Source: Streptomyces typhae (GTDB lineage Bacteria > Actinomycetota > Actinomycetes > Streptomycetales > Streptomycetaceae). Taken from it: a stretch of DNA of 64,000 nucleotides. The stretch covers positions 1-64,000 of the forward strand of contig NZ_WPNZ01000032.1 of assembly GCF_009755605.1 (NCBI RefSeq), given 5' to 3'. How positions within the stretch are numbered: position 1 is the stretch's first letter; the number at the start of each line of letters is the position of its first letter. Of this stretch, positions 41,198-49,339 are shown one piece after another. The translations under genes and the position numbers were made by a program. Below the pieces are notes generated by a model that did not search any database, was not told where the DNA came from, and saw nothing but the letters and a program-made list of their open reading frames with translations.

Positions 41198-42716
41198 CTA
41201 CGGACCGGCAACAGCCGTCCGCTGCGCGGGTGTTCCCGGTGACGGCGCCGCCAGGGCCGGATCCGCGTTCAGGATGCGCTGCTGGAGTTCCGACAGGCCG
41301 GGGCGGGGATCCACCCCCAACTCGTCCGCCAGCAGCCGCCGCGTGTCCGCGTACACCGCCAGCGCCTCCGCCTGGCGTCCCGACCGGTACAGCGCCAGCA
41401 TCAGGAGTTCCCGCAGACGCTCGCGCAGGGGATGTGCCGCCGTCAGGGACGTGAGCTCCGAGACCGCCTCGGCGTGGCAGGCCTGCTCCAGGTCCATGTC
41501 CAAGCGTGACTCGACGAGTTGCAGCCGCCACTCCGCCAGGCGGGTGCGCTGGATGTCAGCGTAGGGGCCCGGGACGTTCGCCAACGGCTCGCCCTACCAC
41601 AGGCCGAGCGCCTTGTTGGTCACGGACCGGGCCGTGGCGAGGTCGCCCGCGCGCTGGGCCTTGTCGGCCGCCGCCCACAGCTCCTCGGCGACCGCCAGGT
41701 CCAGGGACCCCGGCGGCAGATTGATCGCGTAACCGCCCGATTCGCTGACGAGGATCCCGGGGTCGAGGATCTTGCGGAGGCGGGAGGCGTACGTACGCAC
41801 CGCGGCGAGTGCCTGCGAGGGGGGTACGTCGCCCCACAGCGCGTCGACCAGCTCGGCCGCAGTGACGGTGCGCCCTGCTCGCAGCAGCAGGGCAGCGAGC
41901 AGGGCGCGCTGCTGCGGGGATCCGGTGGGCCGTTGCTCCGCACCCCGCCAGGCCCGCACGGGGCCGAGCAATTGGAAGCGCAAGCTCGCTGCTTCCCGCG
42001 CTGGATGCACTGGATGCACTGGATTCATTGGATTCGCTGAATGCATTGAATGCATTGAATGCGCTGGATACGCGGGATGTGCGTGATGTGCTTGATGTGC
42101 TTGATGTGCTTGATGCGTGGGCAACGCCCGCCGAGCGGAGGGCAGTGCCTCATGTGCCGCACGCCCCAGGACCCGGCGCCACGCGGCGACCCACAGGGGA
42201 TGCTCTGCTTCGTCGACCCCGCAGGCGACCAGGTACCCGATCAGTTGCTGCTGATCGCACGGCACGGTCCGTCCCAGCACTATGCGGTGGGCGGTGCTGT
42301 GCGGCAGCCTCCCCCACTTGCCCGCCCGTTGTTCCATGTCGCGCACGGTGGGGCGGCCGGCCCGCGTGTAGAGCTCCTGGAGGGCGGCCTTGAACTTGCC
42401 GATCCCGTCGACGTACATCGGGCTCGGCGCCGACTGCGCCGCCGGGCCCGTACGGGTCGTCTCCGCGCGCCTGCCGCCACAGGTCCATCGCCGCCTCGAC
42501 CGGGGCACCGCAGGCCCGCGCGTAGGCCTGGACGGCACGCGCGCTGGGCACCTCGTGTCCTGACGCCGCACGCTGGAGTGTCGTGGCGTGGCACCCCGCG
42601 CGGTCCGCCAGTTCGGCATACGACCACCCTCCCGCGGCACGCTGGGCGCGCAGCCAGCGGGCCAGCTTCTCCAGTGCCCTGTTGGGCGTGGAGATCGGTT
42701 TCTCCCTGCGTCCCAT
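41198..42716 (-). pseudogene. XRE-SARP fusion regulator, broken by a frameshift and an in-frame TAG
   Basis: ATG 42716 (GGGAG upstream) opens MGRREKPISTPNRALEKLAR, with an XRE-type HTH (YAELADRAGCHATTLQRAAS). Near 42425-42440 the frame must shift by one to continue into a second conserved segment (YVDGIGKFKAALQELYTRAG). A His-rich linker of 9- to 12-bp repeats (42000-42120) follows, then a SARP winged helix (FQLLGPVRAW, VDALWGDVPPSQALAAVRTY). A TAG at 41594-41596 interrupts a W-x-G-E-P-L-A motif before the bacterial transcriptional activator domain (to 41198). The total span is not a multiple of three. It is probably the former activator of the neighbouring P450/peptide operon. Confidence 0.8.
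42000..42120. repeat. His-rich linker repeats in the broken SARP gene
   Basis: Successive 9- to 12-bp units of the GATGTGCTT and GGATGCACT type encode H-Q-A and M-H-S triplets on the minus strand, joining the HTH part to the SARP part. Confidence 0.8.
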
Positions 42717-42855
42717 GGGTCTGTCTCCCAACGGGACGTGCGCGCGCCACGGCAGACGCGGCGCCGTCCCAACCGGATTGTGGAGACGATCACCGCAGGG
42801 GGGCGCTCGGCCCGCTCGCCCGGCGGAAGGTCGGCAACCCGCCGGATAGCCTTGA

Positions 42856-42874
42856 GTCTCCAGTGACTGGAGAC
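42856..42874. promoter_or_regulatory. MerR operator palindrome
   Basis: GTCTCCAGTGACTGGAGAC is a perfect 19-bp palindrome preceded by CTTGA, 15 bp before the MerR start. It matches the CTCCAGT-N-ACTGGAG type of operators embedded in long-spacer MerR promoters. Confidence 0.85.
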
Positions 42875-42889
42875 AGCAGAGTGGGGGAC

Positions 42890-43831
42890 ATGGACGCGAC
42901 GACCCTCTACTCGATCGGGGAGCTTTCCCGGCGGACCGGCTTGTCCGTGCGGACGATCCGGTTCTACTCCGATTCGGGGGCAGTGGCGCCGACCACCCGA
43001 AGCCCCGCCGGCTATCGGCTCTACGATCTCGACGCCCTGCTCCGCCTGCAACTCCTGCGCACCCTGCGCGAGCTGGGTCTCGACCTGGCGACGATCAAAC
43101 GGGTGCTCAACCGTGAACTGTCCGTGGCGGAAGTGGCCGCGGCACACGCGGACGCCCTGGACGTCCAGATCCGGGAGTTGCACCTGCGCCGCAGCGTCCT
43201 GCGAGTCGTCGCCCTGCGCGGGTCCACTCCCGAGGAGACCACCCACATGCACAGGCTCACCCAGCTGTCCGCGGAGGAACGGCGCCGCCTGATCGACGCG
43301 TTCGTGACCGACACCTTCGGCTCGCGTGATGCCGACTCCGCCGCGGTGGCCATGGTCCGCGCCGCCACTCCCGACCTCCCCGATGATCCCTCCAGCGACC
43401 AGATCGCCGCGTGGGCCGAGCTCGCCGAGCTGGTCGGCGACGAGGATTTCCGGGCCCGGTTGCGTCGGTCGGCCATGTCCCAGGCTGCTGGGCGCGCACC
43501 CGCCATCGAGGACGAGGTCGGGGAGCCACTGATGCGACTCACCCGGCAGAAGGTGGGCGAGGCCATGCGGTCCGGCACCGACCCCCTCAGCGACGGGGCC
43601 GCGCCCCTCGTCGCCGACCTCGTGCACCGTTTCGCCGAGGCTCTCGCCCGCACCCCCGACATCGAGTTCCGGGACTGGCTCAGCCAGCGGTTCGACGAGG
43701 CACACGACCCCAAGGTCGACCGGTACTGGCACCTCGTATGGATCGTCAACGGCTGGCAGGTGGTACCGGCCCTGACCCCGGTCCACCCCTGGCTCGCCCA
43801 GGCCCTGCGACACCACCGCATCGCGAGCTGA
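42890..43831 (+). CDS. MerR family transcriptional regulator
   Basis: 313 residues from ATG 42890 (GGGGGAC upstream; GTG 42881 is possible). The MerR winged helix is at residues 5-75 (YSIGELSRRTGLSVRTIRFY). A long helix follows, then a C-terminal domain of about 200 residues that is all-helical and ends WQVVPALTPVHPWLAQAL. No metal-binding cysteines are present, so it senses an organic ligand as in the TipA/BmrR style. Autoregulation through the upstream palindrome is very likely. Confidence 0.9.
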   Translation: MDATTLYSIGELSRRTGLSVRTIRFYSDSGAVAPTTRSPAGYRLYDLDALLRLQLLRTLRELGLDLATIKRVLNRELSVAEVAAAHADALDVQIRELHLRRSVLRVVALRGSTPEETTHMHRLTQLSAEERRRLIDAFVTDTFGSRDADSAAVAMVRAATPDLPDDPSSDQIAAWAELAELVGDEDFRARLRRSAMSQAAGRAPAIEDEVGEPLMRLTRQKVGEAMRSGTDPLSDGAAPLVADLVHRFAEALARTPDIEFRDWLSQRFDEAHDPKVDRYWHLVWIVNGWQVVPALTPVHPWLAQALRHHRIAS

Positions 43832-43973
43832 GCTCCTGGACCGGCCGGAAAACCGCGCACGGGCGCGGCCGCCCCTCGCACACGGACACCGACGCGGATG
43901 CCGGTCGCTGCGGGAGGGCCTGCCCTGAGCAGGTTGTTTCCGGGTGCTGCTCCGGCGAACACAGCTCCTGCAA

Positions 43974-43989
43974 ATTGGCCTAGACCTAT
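43974..43989. promoter_or_regulatory. DasR dre-like site
   Basis: ATTGGCCTAGACCTAT resembles the DasR consensus built around TGGTCTAGACCA. It is 211 bp upstream of the small secreted protein gene. The assignment is by similarity only. Confidence 0.45.
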
Positions 43990-44015
43990 TGTGCGGCAGT
44001 GTCCGCGCCGGTACG

Positions 44016-44045
44016 TTCGTGCTCGGCTGCGCAGCCGAGCACGAA
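44016..44045. promoter_or_regulatory. 30-bp perfect palindrome
   Basis: The arm TTCGTGCTCGGCTGC is followed with no loop by its exact complement. It is followed by GGCACGTA/ACGTACGGCAT direct repeats to about 44140, and lies in the 368-bp leader of the 44200 gene. It could be an operator, a cruciform-forming site or a transcript hairpin. Confidence 0.75.
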
Positions 44046-44199
44046 GAACACGTACGGCATGTGCGGCACGTACGGCATCTAGGGCACGTAGAGCACGTAC
44101 GGCATCCACGGCACGTAGAGCACGTCAGGTACGTACCGCACCACATCGCATCGTCGGACACTCCGCCGGGGCATCCCGGCGCCTTCAGGAGGACATGCC

Positions 44200-44442
44200 A
44201 TGTTCCGTCGCGCAGCAGCCGCTCTCACCACCACCGCCACCGCCGCGGTCCTCGCGCTGGGCTTCGCCGGTACGGCCGAGGCCGCCCCGGGCATCGGTTT
44301 CTACGCACGCAGCCACCACATCTCGTACGCCGACTGCCAGGCCGCCGGCAAGGCCGGATACCACATCTGGGGCCCGATCTTCTTCTGTGAGCCCTTCAGC
44401 TCCGCCAGACCGGACGTCATCGTCCTCTGGGTCCGCTACTGA
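44200..44442 (+). CDS. Small secreted peptide with two cysteines
   Basis: 80 residues. ATG 44200 has AGGAGG upstream. A Sec signal covers residues 1-28 (ALTTTATAAVLALGFAGTAEAA). The mature ~52 residues contain two Cys (ADCQAAGKAGYHIWGPIFFC), likely one disulfide, and end PDVIVLWVRY. It resembles other Streptomyces small exported proteins of unknown role. It has a long, structured leader and a very strong terminator. Confidence 0.75.
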   Translation: MFRRAAAALTTTATAAVLALGFAGTAEAAPGIGFYARSHHISYADCQAAGKAGYHIWGPIFFCEPFSSARPDVIVLWVRY

Positions 44443-44448
44443 CGGAAT

Positions 44449-44482
44449 CGGGCGGCCCCGGGGTGCTCCCCGGGGCCGCCCG
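44449..44482. terminator. Very strong bidirectional hairpin terminator
   Basis: Perfect 15-bp arms CGGGCGGCCCCGGGG (44449-44463) and CCCCGGGGCCGCCCG (44468-44482) with a TGCT loop, between convergent stops at 44442 and 44485. Confidence 0.92.
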
Positions 44483-44484
44483 GA

Positions 44485-45081
44485 TCAGTCCAGCAGCGCG
44501 GCGGCATGCTCACGCGCCTGGTGCAACCAGGCGGCACGGGTCTCGTCGGACGAGTCGGTGACCGTCCGGAAGATGATCCGGCGGACGTCCACAACTCCTG
44601 CGTACGGCAGGACGCAGGCCGCCCAGATACTCTGCAACGGGTCCCCGAACTCGACCTCTTCGCGGTCGGCGGGTGTGTCGGAGGTGTTCAGGACGAGGGC
44701 CCGGCCCGCCTTGAGCAGCGCCTCGGGCTCGCCCTGCGCGGTTCCCAGTTTGTAGGCGACACCGGGCGCCAGGACCCGCTGCACCCATCCCGCGAGGACC
44801 GCGGGGGGCATGCCCCACCAGTTCGGATGCACGAACACCATGGCGTCGAGGGTGGCCACCTCCGCCTGATGGAGGGCCAGTTGCGCATCGTGGGTGCCCG
44901 TGGCGGACCGGACCGTCTCCGTCTCGTCTGCGGTCAGCGCGGGCGAGAACTGCTCGGCGCAGAGGTCGTGCGCGAGGACCTCGCATCCCAGGTCCCGCAG
45001 GTGATGCACCACGGTGTCGAACAGGGCGTGGTTGAAGCTGCCCGGCTGTGGGTGTGCGAGGTAGACCCCTATACGCGGCAT
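44485..45081 (-). CDS. Flavodoxin-fold NAD(P)H:quinone oxidoreductase
   Basis: 198 residues. ATG 45081 follows GGGGGA. It matches the Flavodoxin_2 family: an N-terminal VYLAHPQPGSFNHALFDTV FMN-binding loop and AMVFVHPNWWGMPPAVLAGW, the classic W-W-G-x-P-A motif. These FMN or FAD enzymes reduce quinones or serve as KefG-like partners. It lacks close neighbours on its strand. Confidence 0.88.
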   Translation of the reverse strand: MPRIGVYLAHPQPGSFNHALFDTVVHHLRDLGCEVLAHDLCAEQFSPALTADETETVRSATGTHDAQLALHQAEVATLDAMVFVHPNWWGMPPAVLAGWVQRVLAPGVAYKLGTAQGEPEALLKAGRALVLNTSDTPADREEVEFGDPLQSIWAACVLPYAGVVDVRRIIFRTVTDSSDETRAAWLHQAREHAAALLD

Positions 45082-45297
45082 TGATCCCCCATGGAACTTC
45101 GACGGTCGTTAGCTGAGGCGGCCTGCGGCGGCCGGCCCCACGGTTGATCATCATGGCTCGTGCGGGGTCGTCGCGGGAAGTGATCGGTGAGTTTGCCGGG
45201 GGAACCGGTCGAGCCCTGTTGCTCCCGCGGGGGCGGGAGCAACAGGACTCCTGTGCAGCAGGCGCGGTGGGCGCCCCGGGAGCGGCGGACGGGGTGT

Positions 45298-46446
45298 TCA
45301 GTGGAAGCGGCGGACGAACACGTCGGTCTTGCCGTTGGTGTCATCGGGCACGACGTCGTCGGCCGCCGACGTGAAGACCACGTCGCGTCCATGGGCGCTG
45401 ACCGCGTCGGTTCCGGCCGAGGCGGGCTTGTCCGCGACGGTCTCCTCGGTGCCCGTGCGCAGGTCGCGCAGGACGAGCGAGGGCCTGTTCGCGATCTGAG
45501 GGGCGTACAGGAGGTAGCGGCCGGTGGGATCGATGGCCAGGCCCCGGGCGTCCGGCACCACTTGGGTGGTGCTCGTACGCAGCTCGTACACGTGAGTGTC
45601 GGATCCGGAACGGTAGACGACCTTGCTGCCGTCGTCGCTGAGCTGCACGATTTCCGCCGCCTTGGACGGGCCCTCGATGGGACCGATGACGTCGTCGCCC
45701 CAGTCCCAGATGAAGACGTCCTCCGTCTTGGCGTCCTGGTAGGCGACGCGGCGGTTGTCGCCGCTGATGGACGGCCGGGAGGGCAGTGAGTGGCTGAGCC
45801 AGGTGATGGTCCACTCGGCGCCGGTGGCACGGTCCATGACCAGGATGCGCTGGTCGGACGTCGTCCAGTCCCGCTTGGGGATGACGACGAAGGCGATGAG
45901 GCGGCCGTCCGCGTCCAGCGACGGCTGAGTCTGGTGGTTGCCCCAGGTACGGACGAGGCTGCCCGTCGACCGGCTCACCTCGGCCAGGTACATCTGCTTG
46001 AAGTGTTGCAGGTAGCCCGAGTAGAGAGCCCATTCCCCGTTGTTGCTGATCGTCGGAGGATGGTGCTGTTCGCCCAGGAGCTGGCCGTGCCGTGTGAGGT
46101 GGCCCCTGCGCTGGTCACGGACGTACATGTAGCCGCCCCTCGAACTCGTCAGGTTGTCCGCCGAGGACGCGAAGACGATGTGGCGGCCGTTGGGTGTGAT
46201 CGAGGCGTGGGTGGAGTGGTCGTTGGCCTGCGTCCCGTCGTTCGCGACGCTGACCCTCTCGACACTGGTTGCGCGGTGGCCCGCGATGCCGGTGGTGGCC
46301 GTGTGCCTGGCCCCGGGCTCGGCCGAGGCTGCGGGCTCGGCCGAGGCGGATCCGGGGAGCACCGCGGTGACCGCGCAGACGGCGACCGCGGCGCCCAGGA
46401 CGGCGCGCACACGTCTAGTGGTAATCCAGTTCGTTCTTCTCCTCAT
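45298..46446 (-). CDS. Secreted TolB/WD40-like beta-propeller protein (paralogue 2)
   Basis: 382 residues. ATG 46446 follows GGGGGGAAG, the same arrangement as at 18926; an upstream ATG 46488 is less likely. The signal peptide RRVRAVLGAAVAVCAVTAVL is near-identical in design to paralogue 1. The blades contain ASITPNGRHIVFASSADNL, RPSISGDNRRVAYQDAKT and AIDPTGRYLLYAP. The end DTNGKTDVFVRRFH matches paralogue 1. The two genes are a duplication 27 kb apart. The long linker repeat of paralogue 1 is absent here. Confidence 0.82.
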   Translation of the reverse strand: MRRRTNWITTRRVRAVLGAAVAVCAVTAVLPGSASAEPAASAEPGARHTATTGIAGHRATSVERVSVANDGTQANDHSTHASITPNGRHIVFASSADNLTSSRGGYMYVRDQRRGHLTRHGQLLGEQHHPPTISNNGEWALYSGYLQHFKQMYLAEVSRSTGSLVRTWGNHQTQPSLDADGRLIAFVVIPKRDWTTSDQRILVMDRATGAEWTITWLSHSLPSRPSISGDNRRVAYQDAKTEDVFIWDWGDDVIGPIEGPSKAAEIVQLSDDGSKVVYRSGSDTHVYELRTSTTQVVPDARGLAIDPTGRYLLYAPQIANRPSLVLRDLRTGTEETVADKPASAGTDAVSAHGRDVVFTSAADDVVPDDTNGKTDVFVRRFH

Positions 46447-46627
46447 CTTCCCCCCAAACAGGATGCGATCTCTCCTTGGATTCTTCACTGGAGGTCCACA
46501 AGCATGGAACTGCGGCGGTGCCGTGGGGTCAATGCGCTACATGACGCGCAAGACACGGTTCCGGTCATGTGGCCGCGTGGCTGTGTGGGTGTGCAGTCAC
46601 CCCCCACGGCCCCACGGCCATGCGGCC

Positions 46628-46655
46628 CTGCGGTCCTGCGGTCCTGCGGTCCTGC
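46628..46655. repeat. GGTCCTGC-type octamer repeat
   Basis: Three to four tandem CTGCGGTC units in the 286-bp gap between the propeller gene and the next gene. No gene is seen in the gap. Confidence 0.75.
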
Positions 46656-46732
46656 GGCTATGTGCAGCGCTCCCCTGCACGGCGGCGGCGCCGCAGGCGC
46701 GACGCCGACTGGACGACTGTGCAGCTAGCGGC

Positions 46733-47017
46733 TCACTGTGACCGGGTGTGCCGGGCGGCGAGAGCCAGCTCGCAGCGGCCCTCCGCATCCGCACACGAAC
46801 GCCGCAGCCGACCGTTCGAGATGGTCTGAAGCAGCCCGATCGTCCAGCACATGGGGCACCCACGCAATGCGAGCAGCCCCAGGGGCGCCAGCAGGAGACC
46901 GGCCGGTCCGACTGCGGGCACGAGCAGGATGGAACCGGCCAACGCGCCGAACCCCAGCGCACCGCGCACCAGGTGCCGGGGTAGGGAAGCGCTGGCGAAG
47001 CTGTGCCGGTCAGTCAT
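46733..47017 (-). CDS. Small membrane protein coupled to an ECF sigma factor
   Basis: 94 residues. ATG 47017 overlaps the sigma stop by 8 bp. Hydrophobic helices (ALGFGALAGSILLVPAVGPA and GLLLAPLGLLAL) are followed by a cytoplasmic tail with a C-P-M-C pair and a further Cys. The C-x-x-C pair could be redox-active or bind metal. By position it may regulate the sigma factor. Confidence 0.7.
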   Translation of the reverse strand: MTDRHSFASASLPRHLVRGALGFGALAGSILLVPAVGPAGLLLAPLGLLALRGCPMCWTIGLLQTISNGRLRRSCADAEGRCELALAARHTRSQ

Positions 47018-47570
47018 GGCCGACTCCCGCCAGCGGATCAGATGCTGTCCGCAATTCCTGACGGACCGCCGCGCGAGCGCGATGCAGTCTGGATTTCATC
47101 GCGGCGGTGCTGAGGCCGAGCGAAGCGGCGACCATCCGTCCGCTGTAGCCCTGGATGTCCCGCAGGATCAGCACACGCCGTTGGTCGGCGGGCAGAGCGA
47201 CGATCGCCGCCGCCACCCGTTCCGCTTCAAGGCGTTGCAGCACCTCGTCCTCGAACGACGGCACGACGGTGTCGGGGACCGGACCATGGCTGCGCAGCGC
47301 CAGTCGCGCCCGCCGCAAGCACTCGTTGCGGACGATGCGAAACATCCACGAAGCCAGCGCGCCGGAGGCCCGTAGCATCCCGATCTTGCGGTACAGAATG
47401 ATCAGCGCTTCCTGTGCGGCGTCCTCGGCGTCCTGAGGAGTGGCACACAACGAGTACGCGAACCGCTGCACATGCGGGTGCGAGCCGGCCACCAGAGCGG
47501 CCGTGGCATCGACGTCGCCCTCCTGCGCCGCAGCGATCAGCTGTTCACCGGGCCATGTGTGGTCAGCCAC
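47010..47570 (-). CDS. ECF RNA polymerase sigma factor (second)
   Basis: 186 residues from GTG 47570 (GGGGGCG upstream). Region 2 includes FAYSLCATPQDAEDAAQEAL and ILYRKIGMLRASGALASWMF. Region 4 includes LPADQRRVLILRDIQGYSGR and the helix LSTAAMKSRLHRARAAVRQE. It is the first gene of a pair with the small membrane protein. No zinc anti-sigma motif is seen, but the C-x-x-C membrane partner could play that part. Confidence 0.9.
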   Translation of the reverse strand: MADHTWPGEQLIAAAQEGDVDATAALVAGSHPHVQRFAYSLCATPQDAEDAAQEALIILYRKIGMLRASGALASWMFRIVRNECLRRARLALRSHGPVPDTVVPSFEDEVLQRLEAERVAAAIVALPADQRRVLILRDIQGYSGRMVAASLGLSTAAMKSRLHRARAAVRQELRTASDPLAGVGHD

Positions 47571-47774
47571 GCGAGCGCCCCCGCTGACGACGCACGACGA
47601 CAGCACACGCACAGATGAGCACAGCCCCGACGATGACGGCACCAACGATCACAACAAACCTCCGGTTCCTGTGCCGACGCTGTTGTCCGCACATGTTAGA
47701 GAGGCACGAGCACCGCCAAAGGATTCACCCTGCGGCATGATCGGGCGGGGCGCACCGCCTGCCCGCGCCCGCCC

Positions 47775-48047
47775 TCAGCGGGCGCGCCGGATGCGGATCG
47801 GGCCCCGGGCCTCCGTCGGCTCCACCGGCTGGCCGCCCTGGGTGATCTCCACCTCGCCCGCGGCAACCAGGCGCCGGGCCGCGCGGCGGGCCGGCTCCAT
47901 CAGCGCGCGCCAGCCGTCGTCGTTCCCCGCGTACACGGCACGCGCGGCGTCGGAGGGGCAGATCGTGGCAGCCGGGTCACGGGCCTCCAGCAATTCCAGG
48001 ATGGCCCGCTCCAGGCGCCGGTCCGTCTGCTGTTCTCTGTCCGTCAC
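47775..48047 (-). CDS. DUF3253 family protein
   Basis: 90 residues from GTG 48047. It is a small winged-helix-like protein with RRLERAILELLEARDPAATI, DAARAVYAG and WRALMEPARRAARRLVAAGE, followed by EVEITQGGQPVEP, matching the DUF3253 pattern. The biological role is unknown. The ribosome site is weak. It is divergent from the LysR gene at 48202. Confidence 0.78.
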   Translation of the reverse strand: MTDREQQTDRRLERAILELLEARDPAATICPSDAARAVYAGNDDGWRALMEPARRAARRLVAAGEVEITQGGQPVEPTEARGPIRIRRAR

Positions 48048-48201
48048 CGCACCAGTGTCACACCAGCGGTCTTCAGACGTGCGGCAACCAGCGGCCTCGG
48101 GGAAGAAGTCGATGGCCGAGCGCCCGGCACGAAAGGCGGCCCGCCGCTTGCCGCACACCTGGTCAGCGCCCGGCACAAGGTTCCATACTTTTGTCGTGGA
48201 C

Positions 48202-49173
48202 ATGGAAGAGCGACACTTGCGGTGCCTGGAGGCGGTGGCGGCGACCGGCAGCCTGAACAAGGCCGCACGCCTGCTCGGGCTCTCCCAGCCCGCGTTGAGT
48301 GCCCAGCTGCGCCGCATCGAGACCGCGGTGGGAGGCGAGGTCTTCGAGCGGAGCCCGTCCGGCGCCAGGGCGACCTCCCTCGGCGAGGTGTTGCTGCCCT
48401 ACGTGCGCGAAGCTCTGCGTGGCATGGACACCCTGCACCGGGCGATCGCGGCCCATCACACGGCAGCCGTCGGCCGGTCCTTGCGGCTGGGGGTGCGTAC
48501 GACACCGCTGGCGCTGCTGCTGTACGAGGTGGCCGCCGACCTCGTCGGCGAGGTTGCCGAGCTGGTCGTCCTCGACCGCTCGGTCGAGGCCGTCGCCGCA
48601 CTGGTGCGCGGGGATGTCGACCTGGTGCTGCACACGGACTTCCCCGGGCGGCCGATCACTGCGGCCTCAGGGGTACGGATGTCCTCGGTCGGAACAGAGC
48701 CTCTCTTCGTCGGCTTGCCCGACGACCACCCGCTTGCCGCCCGCGCTGAGATCGACTTGGCGGACCTTGCCGCGGAGACCTGGCTCCTGGCCGTCAACGG
48801 CGACGACGAGTTCGACCGGCATCTGATGGAGCAGCGCCGCCTGGCCGGTCACAGCACCATGGTGGTCCGAGCCGTCGAACCCTTGCTGCTGGTGCAGTTG
48901 ATGCGACGCGGCGGCCCTGTGGTGTCAGCCATGAACGCCCTGAGCAGCGGCATGGTGATCCCCGGCGTAGTGCGTGAGCTGCGGGGCAGCCCGGTGCGGA
49001 CGCGGCATGTGCTGTTGTGGCGCGAGAACGGGGGCCCGGTCGACGAGAAGCTCGCCGGTCGGCTGCGCTCCGGGCTCCTGGACGCGTACCGATCGGCTCT
49101 GTCACACAGTGGGCGAGTGCCGGGGTGGTGGGAGCGCAACCCCGGTTGGCTGGGTTCGACGCCGCGGCGATGA
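48202..49173 (+). CDS. LysR family regulator
   Basis: 323 residues from ATG 48202 (GTG 48196 is equally possible; no Shine-Dalgarno site, probably leaderless). The N-terminal HTH includes ATGSLNKAARLLGLSQPALS. A periplasmic-binding-like effector domain follows (LRLGVRTTPLALLLYEVAAD). It faces the DUF3253 gene, but LysR targets cannot be fixed from this. The C-terminus is intact (WWERNPGWLGSTPRR). Confidence 0.88.
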   Translation: MEERHLRCLEAVAATGSLNKAARLLGLSQPALSAQLRRIETAVGGEVFERSPSGARATSLGEVLLPYVREALRGMDTLHRAIAAHHTAAVGRSLRLGVRTTPLALLLYEVAADLVGEVAELVVLDRSVEAVAALVRGDVDLVLHTDFPGRPITAASGVRMSSVGTEPLFVGLPDDHPLAARAEIDLADLAAETWLLAVNGDDEFDRHLMEQRRLAGHSTMVVRAVEPLLLVQLMRRGGPVVSAMNALSSGMVIPGVVRELRGSPVRTRHVLLWRENGGPVDEKLAGRLRSGLLDAYRSALSHSGRVPGWWERNPGWLGSTPRR

Positions 49174-49339
49174 CCGTGCCCGCGACGGCGACCGATCCGT
49201 CGAGCCGCCGCGCTGCCGATCCGCCGAGCCACCAGTCCAGCGAGCCGGCCGAGCCCTCGGACCAACCAGCCAGCCGAGCCCCCGGACCAACCAGCGACCG
49301 CACCACGAGGCGTCGAGCCGCCGCCCCCGCCACCACCCC

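Noticed and set aside
44046..44140. Possible tRNA or small RNA in the repeat-rich leader
   Set aside because: No cloverleaf or T-loop consensus could be drawn. The pattern is explained by short direct repeats.
41594..44161. 855-codon minus-strand frame covering MerR
   Set aside because: The upstream part is antisense to the MerR gene. Only the SARP half is real, and it belongs to the broken XRE-SARP regulator.
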